Shown here: one piece after another, positions 52,220-62,781 of the stretch
Position numbering within the stretch: the stretch's first letter is position 1
Layout of the letters: each line of letters starts with the position of its first letter
NCBI RefSeq assembly: GCF_001661345.1
Contig: NW_017962921.1
Coordinates: 593,759 to 657,758 of the forward strand
Direction of reading: 5' to 3'
Origin: Ascoidea rubescens DSM 1968
Lineage: Eukaryota; Ascomycota; Saccharomycetes; Ascoideales; Ascoideaceae
Length of the DNA: 64,000 nt
Notes under the pieces: generated by a model
The model's database searches: none
The model's input: only the letters and a program-made list of their open reading frames with translations
Told to the model about the DNA's origin: nothing
Program-made: the position numbers and the translations under genes

Positions 52220-53359
52220 TTATCAAGTTCAACCACTAATGATAATACTTCAAATCCAATTCCTGCACGAAGAAAATCGGCTTTAAAAAAATCATCTGCT
52301 TCAATTACTTCGCAACAATCATCGATTGGTGTACTAAAACCAGCTTTAAACCCAGTTATAAACCCAGCAGAGCAGGCATATCTTTCTCTTACTACTGCAG
52401 AAAATACAAGACTAAATGCACAATTATCCAGTTCTTCTAAAACTCAGATTAAAAGAAACACATCTCATTCTCCATCCTTTCGAACTACATTGAGGGAAGA
52501 AACTTCTCCAAATAGTATTATAACTCCACACAATCCAAATATTCATATTTTAACAACCTTAAGAAAAAGTGAACCTCAATCTTCTAGTTCCAAGCTTGTT
52601 TCTCTAAGAAAAAATTCAGTGAATAAAGACAAACCATCAAGGATTCAAAGAAACCCATTATCTTCTCAGAAAAAAATAGCATTAGATTCTTCTTTTCAAA
52701 CCGCAGAGCAGATCAAACCCAAAATTAACTTTTCGAATTTTTCACAACCAAATGCTTCAACAAACTCAAATAACTTGATAAATACGTCGAATTCTCAAAA
52801 ACATGTTCAAATGCCTCAAATTTCAACTAAAGAACAAGAAAAAACAAAAAGAGGAACACTGATTACTTCTCCAACTGCTGCCGAAAGAATGACTTTCATC
52901 AGATCTTCAAGTTTTGAAAAATTGAGACCTACGGAGAAAAACATTGCTTTTAAAAGAATGTCTTTAAGGGATGCTCAACCAACAAATCAAAATAACGAAT
53001 ATTATGATTCATATAATTATGCTGGCAATGATAATTATGATAATGATTTTAATGTTCCTAATAATTTCAGATCCAGGTTTGCAGATTCTGATGATGAGCT
53101 GGACATATATTCTAATCAACCACCTCGAATTTCAAAAACTCCAAATCCAAATTCTACCTCAAATAATAATAATAGTTCTGAAAATGGATACCATGCAGAT
53201 TCTAGTCCCAAATTTATTAAAGCTTCTAAAATTAAACTCACTTCAAAGTCTAAAAGTAGATCAAAATCTAAACATCATTCCAAAGGTTTTGATAAACCAG
53301 ATAAACAAAGTAAGTTTAAGAAGTTGAAGAAGTTATTTGGAGGGGGCAAAAGCAAATAA
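50336..53359 (+). CDS. SEG1: Eisosome-stabilising protein, Seg1-like
   Basis: 1007 residues, largely disordered, Ser/Asn-rich. The frame is open from a TTG; the ATG at 50336 gives MGVFTFGRRHS. Blocks I associate with the fungal Seg1/Seg2 family are the N-terminal LIDTSLKASSNAVAAANAIGRKF, KYVPTPTGLQLIEIPEAEY (about 290-310), EQAYLSLTTAENTRLNAQLSS (about 680-700), FRSRFADSDDEL (about 905-920) and a basic C-terminus FKKLKKLFGGGKSK. In yeast Seg1 sits below eisosomes, the BAR-domain furrows of the plasma membrane, and sets their length. Several short poly-Asn runs (50660, 51057, 52190) break the sequence. Identification rests on memory of these blocks rather than an alignment, so I keep some doubt. 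Confidence 0.68.
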
Positions 53360-53857
53360 TTTTCAACCTTTTACAACGAAGACCAAAAATTTGGTTTTCA
53401 TTTCACTTTTCCTGCTTTTTTGTTTTCTTTTGACACTTATTTATATGTAAAATATTTTTTTTGAACTTTTCTTATGCTTTATATTATAATAAGATTGATC
53501 ATTAAAATTTTTATGCTCAGCTTTTGCTTTAGTTTAATTTTTTTTCACTCTAGTTTTCACTCTAGTTTTTAACCTGATTTTTAATCTTTTTTAATTAACC
53601 CTCAATTTTTAATGATTACTTTTTAGTTTTAATTTCTTATCTCCAATTGACACTTACTTCTTTTATTTTGACGATCTTTGATAAATCCTATTAATATGCA
53701 AGAAATTCACTGTCTGTAACCACCTGCTCATCTCTCGATGGTCTGTTGAAATCGAAAATCTAGCTAATATTCGTTTGATCCATTTTAACAAATTCACCAA
53801 AAATAACTGATATCAATTCCAGGTTGGAGGAAAATCTTTCTGACCCAATCAGATAGC
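53360..53857. other. SEG1 3' region
   Basis: T-rich on the plus strand with repeated TAGTTTTCACTC words (about 53548-53570). No gene seen, and no trace of the missing MPP10 N-terminus. Confidence 0.5.
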
Positions 53858-55846
53858 ATGAATGAAATCAACAATATTAGAAAGGATGAAGCTGCTACGA
53901 TTATTGATTTCATCAGGCTAGAGCCAAAAGTCAAAGCAAACAGAAATGTTTTTCTGAATGCCCCAATTTTAAGCTCAATAACAACTTCAGACACAGATGC
54001 TGTTGCTAATATCCCACTATTTTTGTTGTTTCCAAACCCACAGCAAATAATCAATTCTAATACCATCACAAATGAAGAGAATCCTCAAGTCCCACCAACA
54101 GATTTAGAGACACCCATCAATGTCTTGAACCCAATTGTTGTCTCAGCTTCTCAGTCATCATCGGTGGTAAGCTTCACTACCCTATTATCTTCTACATATT
54201 GATATAATAAAATGATAAATCAATTTTACAAACTCCTTCCTTTGTCAGACTCAGCACAAATTAATATTCCTGGCATAATTGAAAGCATAGACAATCAATT
54301 AAAGGCACAGCTATGATCACAGATTGCCGAAAGTAACTTGAGAACCTGGGGTGATTGGTGTCAATTTGAAAATCGATCCATCATAAGAGAAGATGATCTA
54401 ATGGAATTATTAAATAAGTTGTATTTCAATCCAGCAACGTACTTGTGTCAAGAAGTTCAATACCAGTCTCATTTCAAAATGATTCCTGGTAGAAACTTCG
54501 GAGTTTATGAATGCTTTTTTAACAATATATATCATGATAAACAAAAAGCAGTCATTCAAGCAAAAATGGAGATCAACCTGTAGACTAGGTCAGTATTTGC
54601 TAAATAATAATAATAATAATAATAATGATACCCAATTTAAAACTAAACAAAATAGAAATAGCTACATTGCCCATCAAATAATCTCCAACCTTCTCAAACA
54701 AGCAATTGCAAACTTAATTAATTGCAAATGCAAAAACATTATCATGATTGATTTGTATGAGACAATGTTTCTTCAGCTAACTCCAGAATACGCCATAATG
54801 GAAATGAACAAAATTCCAGACTTTTCCAAATATAAAGCTATACCCTTTAACTAGTTGGTGCTCACTGCGATACCTGAACTATCATTCAATGATATTATTT
54901 TGGTCTTTTACTTGCTCAGGTAGTAATCAAGTTAATTTTATGGACTTGCAAGACAACTTGCAGAATAAAAACGTTGATGACTGGATAGTCACAACCAAGC
55001 AGAACTCATATCATTTTGCGAATTTCCAGTACAACCAAAATTTGAAATTGAACCTCACAAGATTTAACAGTATTTATTTTCAAAATGCTAAACCAATACA
55101 GTTTTCTATTGAAAAACTATATTGGCGCCGAATATTTCAAACAGACCCTATGTTTAATGCCCAGTTTGGATTAAACAGTGACATTAAGATGCTTATCAAG
55201 ATCTTTGATCCCTCTTATGTTGGGCATATCAATATGACATCTAGCTCGAATCCATAATCTCCCACTCAAACAACTTTTATTCAAAAGTTATTCATCAATT
55301 TGTGATTGAAATAAGTGTTTTTAATGCAATGAGAAAATATCAATCACAATACCTCTTCACACTTTTTTGTCATGGTTTTTTGGATGGTTCTTATGCCACT
55401 GCTGATGGTAACTTTTCACTAGTTGGGCTATTTTTATTGATGGAATATTTCCAAGACGATAAGCACTTGATGAAAGATAAATGGCGAAAAAAAGTTTTGA
55501 AAGGTTTGTGAGTCTCGCAAATCTTTCATAATAATGGCATTATCCATGAAGATTTAAAGACATCAAATACCATTATCAATTTGGATTATGATGGTAATAT
55601 GATTAGGTTCTTGTTGACTTTGGCTTTTCTAGATATATGAAAAGCAAAAAAATGATCGCAAAAATTTTGGGAACTAAACATGACCTTAAAGAGAGCATAA
55701 TAATGAAGCTAAAAGACATCAACGATTTACGTAAGGCGTTTAATTTCAAAAAGTCTTCAGTTTCAAACGATAATATTATCACCCAAAAGAAAGTATTGAC
55801 CTATCAAATTTGGGGGCAGTATGATTTTTGGTTATGTAGCTTCTGA
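53858..55846 (+). pseudogene. Decayed kinase-like gene with a possible nuclease-like N-terminal part (fossil)
   Basis: About 2 kb in which successive plus-strand open pieces belong to one decayed gene; roughly half a dozen breaks separate them. The C-terminal third has protein-kinase landmarks in order: a hinge-like LLMEYF, the catalytic loop HEDLKTSN (HxDLKxxN), and the metal-binding DFG in VDFGFSRY. Further upstream are RTWGDWCQ and NFGVYECFF followed by KAVIQAKW. That is the spacing and shape of a PD-(D/E)xK nuclease core with Q in place of E. Nuclease-plus-kinase layouts are known from Crinkler-type eukaryotic proteins; placing this relic there is an inference. A short poly-Asn run lies in the middle. 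The element ends at the edge of the MPP10 frame. Confidence 0.58.
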
Positions 55847-55870
55847 TATATTACTTGTAAACTTAATTAT

Positions 55871-57085
55871 TTGGCTGATATAGGTGATTCAGAAGAGGAG
55901 AGTGATGACGAAGAAATTCTTTATTATGATGACTTTTTTGGTAACAGAAAAAATAATAAGTATAGTTACAAAAACAAAAAGTCCAAGAAGAATAATCGAA
56001 AAGACGACAACTTTGAAATAAATAAAAAACTCAATGGCAATGATCATTCTAATAAAAAAGTAAGATTTGATAATGATGACGATGAATTAATGAAGATTAC
56101 TAAATTGGATTTGTTTGAGGACAATAATAATAATGCTGGAAACGATATTCAAGAAGAAAACCTTTCGACTTTTGAAAAGCAACAAAAATTGATTCAGGCT
56201 CAAATTGAACAATTAGAAGAGGAAGCTTTAGAGAAAAAAAAATGGACACTTGGAGGTGAATCTTCAGTTAAGAATAGACCAGCAGACTCTTTACTAGAAG
56301 AAGAATTAGAATTTGAAAGGACTTCCAAACCTGTTCCAATAATCACTCAAGAAGTTACTGAATCAATCGAAGATATGATTCGTCGTCGTATCAAGGAAGC
56401 CAATTTTGATGATATACCCAAAAGATTGCCTATGAAAAATTCACAAAATCTAATAAAAAACAGAAATCAAATGGATGTTAGCGAATATAAATCATCAAAA
56501 TCCTTAGCTGAAATATATGAAGAGGAATATGGGCTTAAAAAAAATGATGATGAGAGTTCGAATACTAATATAACTAAAGAATTGGAAAAATCTCATAAAG
56601 AAATCGAATCAATGTATCAATTATTATCACATAAATTAGACGCTTTATGTTCTGCTCACTTCATTCCAAAACCTGCTCAAAAGGAAATTGATATTAAAGT
56701 CAATACTTCAACGATAACAATGGAAGATGCTCAACCGTTATCAATGTCGAATGAAACTACACTAGCACCACAAGAAATCTATAAGCCTACTGTTGGTATA
56801 GATAGTAAAGAAGTTAAACTCAAGAGTGGGTTGATCATCTCCAAAAATGAATTATCGAGAGATGATAAAAACAGGCTACGTAGAGCAAATAAAAGGAAGA
56901 GATCTAAGATGCTCAAGAGCAAAGTTGAAAATAAGAAGTTTAAGAAAAATGATAAAAATGATGTTATTCAGACACTTAAAAAGGCTAATGTTACTGTGAT
57001 TGGTAAGAAGGGCGAGAAAACAGATGTGTATGGTGAGGAGAAAAAAGAAAATGGACCTTTGACAAGCAATAACCTTAGACTATGA
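55871..57085 (+). CDS. MPP10: U3 snoRNP protein Mpp10, C-terminal two-thirds only
   Basis: Component of the small-subunit processome that, with Imp3 and Imp4, positions U3 snoRNA for 18S maturation. 404 codons are open, corresponding to yeast Mpp10 from about residue 220 to the end. Conserved blocks are EEILYYDDFFG, STFEKQQKLIQAQIEQLEEEAL, EFERTSKPVPIITQEVTESIEDMIRRR, SSKSLAEIYEEEY, AHFIPKPAQKEI, TMEDAQPLSMSNETTLAPQEIY and ELSRDDKNRLRRANKRKRSK. The frame has no ATG at its beginning: the first codon counted is TTG, the first ATG is codon 74 (56090), and an in-frame TGA lies just upstream at 55844. The N-terminal ~220 residues are not found elsewhere in the window. It is either a truncated second copy or a rearranged locus. 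The rest of the frame shows no decay. Confidence 0.82.
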   Translation: MADIGDSEEESDDEEILYYDDFFGNRKNNKYSYKNKKSKKNNRKDDNFEINKKLNGNDHSNKKVRFDNDDDELMKITKLDLFEDNNNNAGNDIQEENLSTFEKQQKLIQAQIEQLEEEALEKKKWTLGGESSVKNRPADSLLEEELEFERTSKPVPIITQEVTESIEDMIRRRIKEANFDDIPKRLPMKNSQNLIKNRNQMDVSEYKSSKSLAEIYEEEYGLKKNDDESSNTNITKELEKSHKEIESMYQLLSHKLDALCSAHFIPKPAQKEIDIKVNTSTITMEDAQPLSMSNETTLAPQEIYKPTVGIDSKEVKLKSGLIISKNELSRDDKNRLRRANKRKRSKMLKSKVENKKFKKNDKNDVIQTLKKANVTVIGKKGEKTDVYGEEKKENGPLTSNNLRL

Positions 57086-58615
57086 TTTACAGAAAGATAA
57101 TAGGTTTATAGTAAAGGTTGTAGATTCTAAACAAAAAAGAATAAATATTTCTTTAAAATGTTTCCTGATAATGATGAATTATATCAATATGTACTCTCAT
57201 GCATGTTAAAATGTGGATATTGATAATAATAAACACTTGACAACGTGAAAAAAGCAGTGTATTAACAGGAGTTTAACATTAATTGAAAGTAGAATAAATA
57301 AGAAAATATATTTTGAATAAGAAATATATGTTTTCCAGGAATTGATATGGTTGCATTTTAAAATATTTTTTTAAAGACTACAATCCAATTTAAAGTCAGG
57401 AAACTTTGTTTATTTTAGGGATTATGTTGGGATTTTATTTAATAGAAATTAGAATACAATGAGGAAATAATGAACGTGAAATAATTTCATAAAATATACG
57501 ATAATTAATTTATCAGAGCCTTCTAATTAATTAAAAAAATAAAAAAATAAATAGATAACTGTTTTTAATTCTTTGATTGATTGAAACTTTTTCACTTTTT
57601 TTTTGTTTATTTTTAATTTGGAGAGGAAAAGGAACCAACAGAAAAGATATTTGGTGGGAATCAAAAACAATTTCCACAAAATAAGATACAAAAACATTGT
57701 AACAAAAAGCGTAAAAGCTCATCATCATCATCATCATCATCATCTGTATGACTCATTTATAAAACAATTATAATATGTTTATTTTAATGCAATAAATTTT
57801 TTATTGAACTATTAAGATACTTAAAAAGGAAGAAGATAAAATAAAGTAGTTTTGATGAACAAACTTGATATAAATATATATAAATATGTATAGATATATA
57901 TACATATTCATACATAAATGGTCACTTCGACATCCAAAAAAAAGAATTTTAAAATTAAGAAATGATTTATAAAATGAATCAATTTTAGATTACCATTACT
58001 TTGTCAAAATACTAATTTTAGAGATATTCAAATAAATAATAACAATATAAAGATAAATTAATAAAACCTTTGCCAGAATTTTGTCCAAAAACTAGAAAAA
58101 ATATCTAGTAAAATAAAGTAATATTAAGAGAGGTTATTGTTAAAGAATAAACCTTTACCTTTTCTAAATTGATAAATTTCCCAAATAAAAGCTTCAATAA
58201 GAGTAAATGAGTAAATAAGGTTAAGGTTAAGAGTAAATTGAAATTTATTTATTAAACTTATGGTGTATTTAAAAGAAATTAACAATAAACTCAGTAGAAA
58301 CATTAAAGTCAAATAATACAATCAAAAATTTAAAATCTAATGATTTGATTTGTAGTTTCTTATGACAAAAAGGATAACGTACATTTTTTTGGAGAGTGGT
58401 GGATCCTTTTGTATATATGCATGTAAACAATAGAAAGCATGTAATAAGCTGTGAAGATACGCAATAACAAAATAACTTCGTCAAACTTCTCCGAAAGCCA
58501 AACCCGTTTGTTCGTAATACGTGTTGTTTTCGGATGTGTTCAAAAATTACAAAAAACCTGACAGGTGATATATAACACAAAGTTTAATTTATTGAATAAA
58601 TGATAAAAACAATCA
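57086..58615. other. Gene-poor AT-rich region after MPP10
   Basis: No gene supported over 1.5 kb. A perfect (TCA)n run of about nine units lies at 57718-57743. ATATATAAATA-type words occur at about 57870-57915. The weak minus-strand frames here are low in complexity. Confidence 0.5.
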
Positions 58616-58639
58616 TGCGATTTCTGTGGATCGAACACA

Positions 58640-58671
<32 letters not shown>

Positions 58672-58688
58672 GACTGAGCTAAAACCGC
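58616..58688 (-). tRNA. tRNA-Phe (anticodon GAA)
   Basis: A 73-base cloverleaf on the minus strand, GCGGTTTTAGCTCAGTCGGG onward, nearly identical to yeast tRNA-Phe. The anticodon arm is TCAGA-CTGAAGA-TCTGA with GAA, the T arm is CTGTG-TTCGATC-CACAG, and the discriminator is A. The acceptor stem pairs fully with one G4:U69 wobble. No intron, although many yeast tRNA-Phe genes have one. Confidence 0.98.
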
Positions 58689-59787
58689 TTGCTTACTCTT
58701 CTGAGATTGGGTCATTATTGACCTGATTGCATTATAATTATTCATATTTCAGCTCTTTTTGATATAAGAGTGTATTTTTGTAGGTCTCCTTTTTGGCTAT
58801 GAGTAACTTGAATTGTATTTGGGGCTTTGATTTTTGAGTGCTATAAATTCGTGTGAAATTAATTGAAATGAAATAAAAGAACCCAGGTTAGCAACATGTT
58901 GAGAGGTTGGAAGATGATGATGTATGGGGTAATTAATTATTTAATGAAAGTTTAAAATGGAACAAGATTAACCTGAATAATAGAAAATGCAAATCGAGTA
59001 GTGATAAATGAAAGACAATAGCTGTCAAGAATTGTTTTTTGGCTAATGACTTGAAACGCTTTAGGGGGTGATCAACATGACTTTAATAAATATTTCACAA
59101 ATAATTTGAATATGAATATGAATATGAATATAATACAAGTTGAATAACAATTTATAGATTAATATTGGTATATTTATTTGACATATTTAAACCAAATTGG
59201 AACCAAATTATTAGGTAAATAAAAACAATAAAAAAAAGAAACAAGAATTACCTCTTTGGGAAGGATATTTCCTAGCTAAATAAACTCTAAATTCCTATGG
59301 AGCGGAAAATTAACCTCTAATACCTCTAATTTTAAATTGAAAATATGTATTTGTTTATTGATGATATGGAATAAAATACAAGTGAGTAATAATTGTAGAT
59401 TTTTTCTTAGAAAAAGATAAAAGAGAAAGATTAAATTCCAGATTGTATTAATCATTAAGCTTAAGATTGTTTTATTGTAATAATTTGATTAAAAAGAATT
59501 ATCAACAAATATAAATATCTTAAAACCAGATATTTTCAAGCAAGATAAAAAAGAGTTTGGAGAATAAAAAACTTTATGAACATTAAATTGAAAAAAAACA
59601 ACTGAAAAATTGAAAACAGGGACCGTAAATAAAAAACAAAACAAGACAAAAAAATCCAAAAAAATTGCTCTCTTTATAAAGAATCTAGGACAGAAACTAA
59701 AGAACCAAAAAACCAAGGACTATTAATTGATATATTATTATGTTGATTGATTGAATCAAATGATTTCCGGGGGATTTTTTTTTAAAA
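58689..59787. other. Intergenic region between tRNA-Phe and the CYSTM gene
   Basis: No gene supported. The hexamer ATATGA is repeated in tandem at about 59110-59130, and A-rich runs mark the CYSTM gene's 3' side. A minus-strand frame at 59489-59716 is Phe-rich low complexity. Confidence 0.5.
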
Positions 59788-59970
59788 CTAACAACAAAAA
59801 TCGCAGATTTCCGTACATAACCAGAAACATAACAAACATTTAATCATTTTGCAACAACAGCCTTCATCCTCTTTTTCTGGAGGAGCTTGCTGGACATAGA
59901 CAGGTTGAGGTTGGGGGTAACCGTATTGACCTGGTGGTGGACCGTATTGACCTGGTGGTGGATAACTCAT
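59788..59970 (-). CDS. CYSTM-family cysteine-rich membrane-associated microprotein
   Basis: 60 residues with an ATG ending at 59970. The N-terminal half is a Pro/Gly/Gln/Tyr-rich tail with two PPPGQYG units, followed by YPQPQPVYVQQ. The C-terminal half is the CYSTM module (EDEGCCCKMIKCLLCFWLCTEICDFCC), with nine cysteines on a hydrophobic stretch. S. cerevisiae has several such proteins (for example YDL012C and YDR210W), found at the plasma membrane through palmitoylation and linked to stress and metal tolerance. TTATATAAT at about 60144-60152, on the reverse strand, would serve as its TATA element. Confidence 0.88.
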   Translation of the reverse strand: MSYPPPGQYGPPPGQYGYPQPQPVYVQQAPPEKEDEGCCCKMIKCLLCFWLCTEICDFCC

Positions 59971-61275
59971 TATTGATTTAAGATTATAGAAGTAGGATAG
60001 AAAAGAGAGTTACAAAATTGTAGTTGAAAGGAGAGAGAGAAAGGAGAGAGAGAAAAGAGAGAGCAGAAGAATGGAAGAATGTGAGAAAGTGTAGAAAGAT
60101 AGTGGAATAGAAAAGTAGAAAGATGAAAGGAAGTGTAGGGAATTTATATAATGAAAAACTAAAACCAGACTTCATGGCCAAGATTATGTTAGTGTAATTC
60201 CATTCCAACACTGGTGGAAAAGAATCAAATCAAGACAAAGCCACAAATGGACCAGTGTTCGGGAACAAGCACAGATGCTTATCGCGCAGCCACTGTAGAA
60301 AGGGGCACGTAAAGCGCGTAGCCTAAGCCTGAGATACCAATACGAGGGTGTTTGGCCCAATTGAGCGCAGCGGCCAAGGAAGATTGTTCGGGAAGAGAAT
60401 TGGAAGCAGCGACAACAGCGGCCGTTGGCGTTCGATTGGTGCGTCGCAGTGGCTGTTTGGCGCGCTGGATTTGGTGCAGAACCACCAGCAGCGCTTCCAG
60501 ACACATGGTCTGTGCTGTTCTCCGCTCACAAGCCGTACCGGTCCGGTGCTCTTCAGCTTCGCACTTGGCTGGAATATTCACAAAACATGAAACAGAGATA
60601 GACGTTCTGCGATTTGTTTAGCAGCGAGAAATGATTGACATGGCTATCAACATCATGAACATGTCATTAAGTGTTTCTGCCTCTTTCTCAACACAGCCAA
60701 TATCTGGACTTTGGACGAGGGCTCTCCTTGTGCCAGGCCCCCTTGGCAGACCGGAAACGGAAACTACTGCGGGTCAACAAAACGTGTGATGTGGGTGCTC
60801 TCCAAAGAAGCTTTTAACATGGCTGGAAAAGCTTGTTCCTAATGTCATTGGTGCAACACTGCAGACGGATCACGATACCGTTCGGTGTTTGAGCCACCGC
60901 TACGGTTCTCTGTCATTTCACGTCCAGAAACATGGTATTGCGGCATCCACATCAATGGTTTCGAATATCTTTAAATGATGTGGGGTAGAGCTCCAACCGA
61001 AGTTTGGCGGTTGTTTACGAATCCTCGAACTGTGATTCGCTGATAGAGAGGTTTTGCTTGCTTTTGATAGCAGGTTCTCGTCCAAGTTGGATAATAAGGA
61101 ATAACACATTTATCCACTGTTTGTCTATCGACAATTGATTTAACCTAATATTTGCTTTGAATATTTAGTTATTAAAGGGAGCCTCTACTTGCTGAAAACC
61201 TACAAAAGTCTCTGTTTCATTTCCTAACAATACTGATAAATACTGATAAATATTGATTTACTGACTGAAAAGAAA
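59971..61275. promoter_or_regulatory. Divergent promoter CYSTM gene/CYB2-like gene with a GC-rich core and CCAAT boxes
   Basis: The overlapping frames on both strands at 60184-60621 begin at GTG or lack family resemblance and reflect a GC-rich patch (about 60290-60560). CCAAT words lie at 60357-60361 and 60697-60701, and ATTGG at 60847-60851. CGG triplets recur at 60750-60770 and 60866-60910. HAP-complex and zinc-cluster (Hap1-like) control of CYB2 is known in yeast; its conservation here is inferred. The tandem word ATACTGATAA occurs twice at 61230-61249. Confidence 0.45.
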
Positions 61276-62781
61276 ATGCCTTCCATTTCTGAAGTCAAAA
61301 AACACGACAACGCCAATGACTGTTGGGTAATAGTCAACAATAAAATCTATGATGTTACCGAATTTTTACCTGAACATCCTGGTGGTCAAAAGATCATTTT
61401 AAAATTTGCTGGCAAGGATTGCACAAAAAAATTTGAACAAATCCATCCCCCTGACACTCTAGACAAATATCTAGCCCCTGAAAAGTATCTAGGCGAGGTT
61501 GAACAAAACAGTGATGAAGAAGACGAAGGAGAAGAAGAAGAAGAAGAAGAATTAGATGAAGAAGAGAAACAAAGATTGGAATTAATTGAAAGAAAACCAC
61601 CATTATCTCAAATTTATAACTTGAATGATTTTGAATATGTTGCTTCAAAAGTCATGGAAAAACAAGCTTGGGCTTATTATTCATCGGGATGTGACGACGA
61701 GATTACTTTAAGAGAAAACCATTTTGCATATCAAAGGATTTTTTTCAAACCTAGAGTTCTTAGAAACGTTACAAATATAGATTTTTCAACGGAAATATTG
61801 GGCTTTAAATCTTCTGTTCCGTTTTATGTTACTGCAACAGCTTTAGGGAAACTTGGCCATCCTGATGGCGAAAAATGTTTAACAAGAGCTTGCTTTAAAG
61901 AAAACGTTATTCAGATGGTTCCAACTTTGTCAAGTTGTTCCTTTCAAGAAATTGTCGATGAAAGAAATAAAGAAAAAGACCAGACTCAATTTTTTCAATT
62001 GTATGTCAATTCTGACCGCAAGATTACTCAAAAAATCGTTGAAAACTGCGAAAAAAATAACATAAAGGCGTTATTTATAACAGTAGATGCTCCTCAATTG
62101 GGTAGAAGAGAAAAGGATATGCGGTCAAAATACACCCTAGATGCCTCAAATATTCAAAATGATGTTGAAGAAGACGAGGGCATTGATAGATCTCAAGGCG
62201 CCGCAAGAGCAATCTCTTCCTTTATTGATACGGGCTTGAATTGGGAGGACATTAAATGGTTCAAAAAGATAACCAAATTGCCGATAATTCTAAAGGGCAT
62301 CCAATGTGTCGATGACGCATTATTAGCAATTGAATATGGTGTCGAGGGAATAGTCTTGTCGAATCATGGTGGGAGACAGTTGGAGTTTGCGAGATCTTCA
62401 ATCGAAGTTCTTGCAGACTTGATGCCAATCTTGAAACAAAAAAAACTAGATAAAAAAATCGAAATCTTTATCGATGGTGGTGTTAGACGAGCTTCGGATA
62501 TTCTCAAGGCCATTGCTCTAGGTGCCAAAGGTGTTGGAATTGGCAGACCTTTCTTGTACGCCATGAGTGCCTATGGTGACGATGGGGTGGTGAAGGCCAT
62601 GCGAATATTGAAGGACGAGTTGACGATGAACATGAGGTTGTTGGGTGTCAACACTGTAGGCGAGCTCAACGAGAACTATCTCGACTTGTTGAACTTGCAC
62701 AATCGTTTCAGCAGTGGCGACCAGCTATTCCAGCAGGTCTATGAGCCATTGAAGCTCCCAGCTTTCAAGCCAAAGCTCTAA
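61276..62781 (+). CDS. CYB2: Flavocytochrome b2-type L-lactate dehydrogenase without presequence
   Basis: Oxidises L-lactate (or a related 2-hydroxy acid) to the keto acid with FMN and passes electrons to its own haem and then cytochrome c. 501 residues. A cytochrome b5 domain comes first (about 1-75; haem ligands His34 in PEHPGG and His57 in IHPPD). A very acidic linker spans about 76-98. The FMN TIM barrel has catalytic residues in place: Tyr134/135 in AYYSSG, QLYVN, LKGIQ, and His364 and Arg367 in SNHGGRQL. The Mg-type ending matches Cyb2. Yeast Cyb2 has an 80-residue bipartite presequence for the intermembrane space. Here the ATG sits at the start of the b5 domain and an in-frame stop lies 13 codons upstream, so a cytosolic location is likely unless an intron is hidden. 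Confidence 0.92.
   Translation: MPSISEVKKHDNANDCWVIVNNKIYDVTEFLPEHPGGQKIILKFAGKDCTKKFEQIHPPDTLDKYLAPEKYLGEVEQNSDEEDEGEEEEEEELDEEEKQRLELIERKPPLSQIYNLNDFEYVASKVMEKQAWAYYSSGCDDEITLRENHFAYQRIFFKPRVLRNVTNIDFSTEILGFKSSVPFYVTATALGKLGHPDGEKCLTRACFKENVIQMVPTLSSCSFQEIVDERNKEKDQTQFFQLYVNSDRKITQKIVENCEKNNIKALFITVDAPQLGRREKDMRSKYTLDASNIQNDVEEDEGIDRSQGAARAISSFIDTGLNWEDIKWFKKITKLPIILKGIQCVDDALLAIEYGVEGIVLSNHGGRQLEFARSSIEVLADLMPILKQKKLDKKIEIFIDGGVRRASDILKAIALGAKGVGIGRPFLYAMSAYGDDGVVKAMRILKDELTMNMRLLGVNTVGELNENYLDLLNLHNRFSSGDQLFQQVYEPLKLPAFKPKL

Noticed and set aside
60184-60621. Overlapping 70-110 codon ORFs on both strands upstream of the CYB2-like gene
   Set aside because: They start at GTG or show no family, and several frames are open at once because the patch is GC-rich; this is a promoter signature, not a gene.
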